A stretch of 8,922 nt of DNA from Wenzhouxiangella sp. (GTDB taxonomy: Bacteria; Pseudomonadota; Gammaproteobacteria; Xanthomonadales; Wenzhouxiangellaceae). Location: the NCBI GenBank assembly GCA_007121485.1, contig SKKM01000021.1, forward strand, positions 1-8,922, given 5' to 3'. Under the pieces are notes generated by a model. The model saw only the letters and a program-made list of their open reading frames with translations. It had not been told where the DNA came from and ran no database searches. The position numbers were made by a program, and so were the translations under genes. Below, in pieces: positions 7,551 to 8,922 of this stretch. Every line of letters starts with the position of its first letter. Position 1 is the first letter of the stretch.

Positions 7551-8033
7551 ATGCACCAAGAAATCGACGCCAAACACCTGAAGGACTCCTTCCTCGGCGA
7601 GGAACTGAACGATTCCGACGTTGCCGCCCTGCGCAGCGTGATGACGATCAGGACGCTGAGCGAGGGCGAGCATCTGGCCGAAGAGGGCTCCAATGACCGC
7701 CACCTGTATCTGCTTGCCGAGGGCGACCTGGAGGTGCTGACCCTGCAGCACGGCGAACCGACCCACATCTACGCCATGACGCCGGGCGAGTTCGCCGGCA
7801 CACGCGCCTTCATCGACGGCACGCCGCGCTCGGCCTCGCTCAAGGCGCAGACCGACTCGGTCGTCTACTGCCTGGAGCCCGGTCCGTTCGAAACCCTGAT
7901 CGAAACGCATCCGCACCTAGTCTACAAGGTCATGCGCGCCATTTTCCGCATCACTCATCTGAACCTGATGCGCATGAACCGCGAGGCCCAGGAGTTGGCC
8001 AACTACGTTTACAAGATGGGCGGGCGCTATTAG
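7551..8033 (+). CDS. Stand-alone cyclic-nucleotide-binding (CRP-type) domain protein, no HTH
   Basis: A 160-residue protein made of one CRP/cNMP-binding-type beta-roll (about 15-118) and a C-terminal helical segment (about 119-157). No helix-turn-helix follows, so it should not bind DNA as CRP or FNR does. Beta-roll features are LSEGEHLAEEGSNDRHLYLLAEGDLEV (split over 36-62) and the phosphate-binding cassette at 83-96, GTRAFIDGTPRSAS. Arg93 and Ser94 align with CRP Arg82 and Ser83, which hold the cyclic phosphate. The glutamate that contacts the ribose (CRP Glu72) is replaced by Thr84, so ligand binding may be altered or lost. The helical tail is rich in Met, Asn and Arg and ends NYVYKMGGRY. 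No signal peptide or membrane segment is seen. It may be a cytoplasmic sensor subunit; its partner is unknown. ATG 7551 has only a weak GGATC upstream. Confidence 0.87.
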   Translation: MHQEIDAKHLKDSFLGEELNDSDVAALRSVMTIRTLSEGEHLAEEGSNDRHLYLLAEGDLEVLTLQHGEPTHIYAMTPGEFAGTRAFIDGTPRSASLKAQTDSVVYCLEPGPFETLIETHPHLVYKVMRAIFRITHLNLMRMNREAQELANYVYKMGGRY

Positions 8034-8175
8034 CGCACCCGAAGTGGCATTGATCGGCAGACGAGGCGCGCTCAGAGGTCGACGCATTCCCAATTTCGCA
8101 TTTGTCTATGGCGCGTGAATGCGCTACCTTATGCCTTCCGGAGGAAAATCCTTGGCCTATATGGAGGTCCGCTCA
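8034..8175 (+). promoter_or_regulatory. Upstream region of the cytochrome gene with candidate promoter and CGCATT repeats
   Basis: TTGTCT (8102-8107) and TACCTT (8125-8130) are 17 bases apart, a weak but properly spaced sigma70-like pair. CGCATT occurs at 8083-8088 and 8097-8102 in direct orientation and, inverted, as AATGCG at 8118-8123; the outer pair extends to CGCATTC/GAATGCG. These copies surround the possible -35 box and could be a regulator site. A lone FNR-like half site TTGAT at 8050-8054 has no partner. Two GGAGG Shine-Dalgarno sequences lie at 8140-8144 and 8163-8167. All promoter calls are by eye. Confidence 0.35.
8163..8167 (+). promoter_or_regulatory. Strong Shine-Dalgarno of the cytochrome gene
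   Basis: GGAGG lies 8 bases before ATG 8176 and fixes that start. A second GGAGG at 8140-8144 is 7 bases before an in-frame TTG (8152), with another in-frame ATG at 8161, so a slightly longer N-terminus is possible. Confidence 0.85.
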
Positions 8176-8493
8176 ATGAAGAAAAACCTGCTTATCCTGG
8201 CTTTGGCCAGCGTTTTCGCCTTGGCGGCGGGCCAGTTGTTCGCCGACATGAACGATCAGTGCCTGATGTGCCATCAGGACCTGAAGGAAAATCCGGTGGA
8301 GGCGCACCGTGACTGCATGGCCTGTCATTCCGGCGGCGCCGAAGAGCACATCGACAACATTCGCCAGCCGCCCGATCCGGTGACCGACGAGACCTGCACC
8401 AGTTGCCATGAGAAGACCGACGAGTTCCTGGAAATTCGTGCGCATCAGATGGACATGGAGTGCAGCGCCTGTCACACCATCCACGAAAAATAA
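8176..8493 (+). CDS. Secreted small tetrahaem c-type cytochrome
   Basis: Periplasmic electron carrier, 105 residues. Residues 1-23 form a signal peptide (basic MKKN, hydrophobic core, likely cleavage after LFA), leaving about 82 mature residues. Four CxxCH haem-attachment sites are present: C29-H33, C47-H51, C74-H78 and C96-H100. Besides these four proximal histidines the protein has exactly four others (His44, 58, 90, 103), so all four haems could be bis-histidine ligated. This matches small tetrahaem cytochromes of the Shewanella STC / cytochrome c3-like group, whose C-terminus also has a CxxCH followed by a nearby His. It probably shuttles electrons between a membrane quinol oxidase and periplasmic reductases; no such partner gene is in the window. 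Physiological role is therefore unknown. It ends 50 bases before a strong terminator. Haem attachment would need a cytochrome c maturation system encoded elsewhere. Confidence 0.93.
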   Translation: MKKNLLILALASVFALAAGQLFADMNDQCLMCHQDLKENPVEAHRDCMACHSGGAEEHIDNIRQPPDPVTDETCTSCHEKTDEFLEIRAHQMDMECSACHTIHEK

Positions 8494-8542
8494 GTCATTA
8501 AACAATTGCGCGCGGGGCCACAATCCGCGCAGCTTTTGAACC

Positions 8543-8578
8543 AACCGCCGCCGAATCAATCGCGCGGCGGTTTTTTTT
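8543..8578 (+). terminator. Rho-independent terminator after the cytochrome gene
   Basis: AACCGCCGC (8543-8551) pairs perfectly with GCGGCGGTT (8564-8572) around a 12-base loop, and a run of eight T (8571-8578) follows, partly within the stem. It ends plus-strand transcription. On the minus strand no T-run follows, so it should not act strongly on the convergent transporter gene. Confidence 0.93.
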
Positions 8579-8600
8579 GCGCGGATCGTGCGGCCCGGGC

Positions 8601-8922
8601 TCAGCCGGCTGCCGCCGGCGCAGGCTTGCGTTGCCGGGCCCAGAGGATGAACGCCACGGCGGTGATGTTCATCATCAAGGCATACATGATGGCCGGCACC
8701 AGCATGGCCGGGGTGGCGAACAGGCTGACCGCGATGAAGATGGCCAGCGCGGCGTTCTGCAGCCCGCCTTCCAGGGTGACGGCAACGGTATCAGCGTAGT
8801 CCAGCTTCATGGCCCGCGCGGTCAGCATGCCGAGCACCATGGTGCCCACGTTCAGGGCCAGGATGAAGGGGCCGAGATCGACCAGGTGGCGCATCATCGT
8901 CGAGCCCTGGTTGACGAAGGCC
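8601..8922 (-). CDS. Bile acid:sodium symporter (BASS/SBF) family transporter, C-terminal part
   Basis: The last 106 residues of a polytopic inner-membrane protein, open to the right edge. Three or more hydrophobic segments are seen, covering roughly HLVDLGPFILALNVGTMVLG, the stretch around LEGGLQNAALAIFIAVSLF, and PAMLVPAIMYALMMNITAVA. The TLEGGLQNAALA motif matches the E-x-G-x-QN-x-x-LA signature of the SBF family, part of the crossed-helix substrate and sodium site. The protein ends in a short basic and Pro/Ala-rich tail (RQRKPAPAAAG). Family members move bile acids, pantoate or other organic anions with sodium; the substrate cannot be inferred here. It converges on the cytochrome gene across 107 bases that contain the terminator, so it is probably a separate unit. 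Confidence 0.87.
   Translation of the reverse strand, partial: AFVNQGSTMMRHLVDLGPFILALNVGTMVLGMLTARAMKLDYADTVAVTLEGGLQNAALAIFIAVSLFATPAMLVPAIMYALMMNITAVAFILWARQRKPAPAAAG

Noticed and set aside
8050..8063. FNR-like TTGAT half site upstream of the cytochrome gene
   Set aside because: The second half site is absent at the required spacing.
8173..8559. A 128-codon minus-strand open frame opposite the cytochrome
   Set aside because: The plus frame has four CxxCH sites, a signal peptide and a strong ribosome-binding site; the minus frame has none of these and would start within the terminator.

Overview
The window looks like the chromosome of a GC-rich Gammaproteobacterium. The support is the gene order mreB-mreC-mreD-mrdA(PBP2)-rodA-mltB, the closeness of the MreB, PBP2, RodA and MltB motifs to the E. 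coli proteins, and a small periplasmic multihaem cytochrome next to a cyclic-nucleotide-binding protein. A Xanthomonadales- or Chromatiales-like lineage is plausible, but that placement is inference; no rRNA or other phylogenetic marker was compared.

Minus strand, positions 6385 down to 1: the rod-shape (elongasome) operon in canonical order. mreB is followed after 36 bases by mreC. mreC/mreD and mreD/mrdA each overlap by 4 bases (ATGA and GTGA), and mrdA/rodA overlap by 1 base, so these genes are probably translationally coupled. After a 175-base gap holding a perfect GC hairpin, an inverted repeat and a possible promoter comes mltB, a lytic transglycosylase that runs off the left edge. Together they encode the cytoskeletal filament (MreB), its membrane link (MreC, MreD), the peptidoglycan polymerase (RodA) with its cross-linking transpeptidase partner (PBP2), and a hydrolytic partner (MltB).

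Plus strand, 6550 to 8493: three genes diverge from mreB across a 164-base AT-richer control region. They encode a PfkB-family (adenosine- or sugar-kinase-like) kinase, a stand-alone cyclic-nucleotide-binding-domain protein without a DNA-binding domain, and a secreted tetrahaem c-type cytochrome of 105 residues. A strong intrinsic terminator follows at 8543-8578.

Minus strand, 8922 to 8601: the C-terminal part of a membrane transporter of the bile acid:sodium symporter (BASS/SBF) family, convergent with the cytochrome.

Most of the window is conserved core genome. I found no CRISPR array, RNA gene, insertion sequence or phage gene, and no clearly new multi-gene system. The least understood part is the kinase / CNB protein / tetrahaem cytochrome stretch with its putative control sites.
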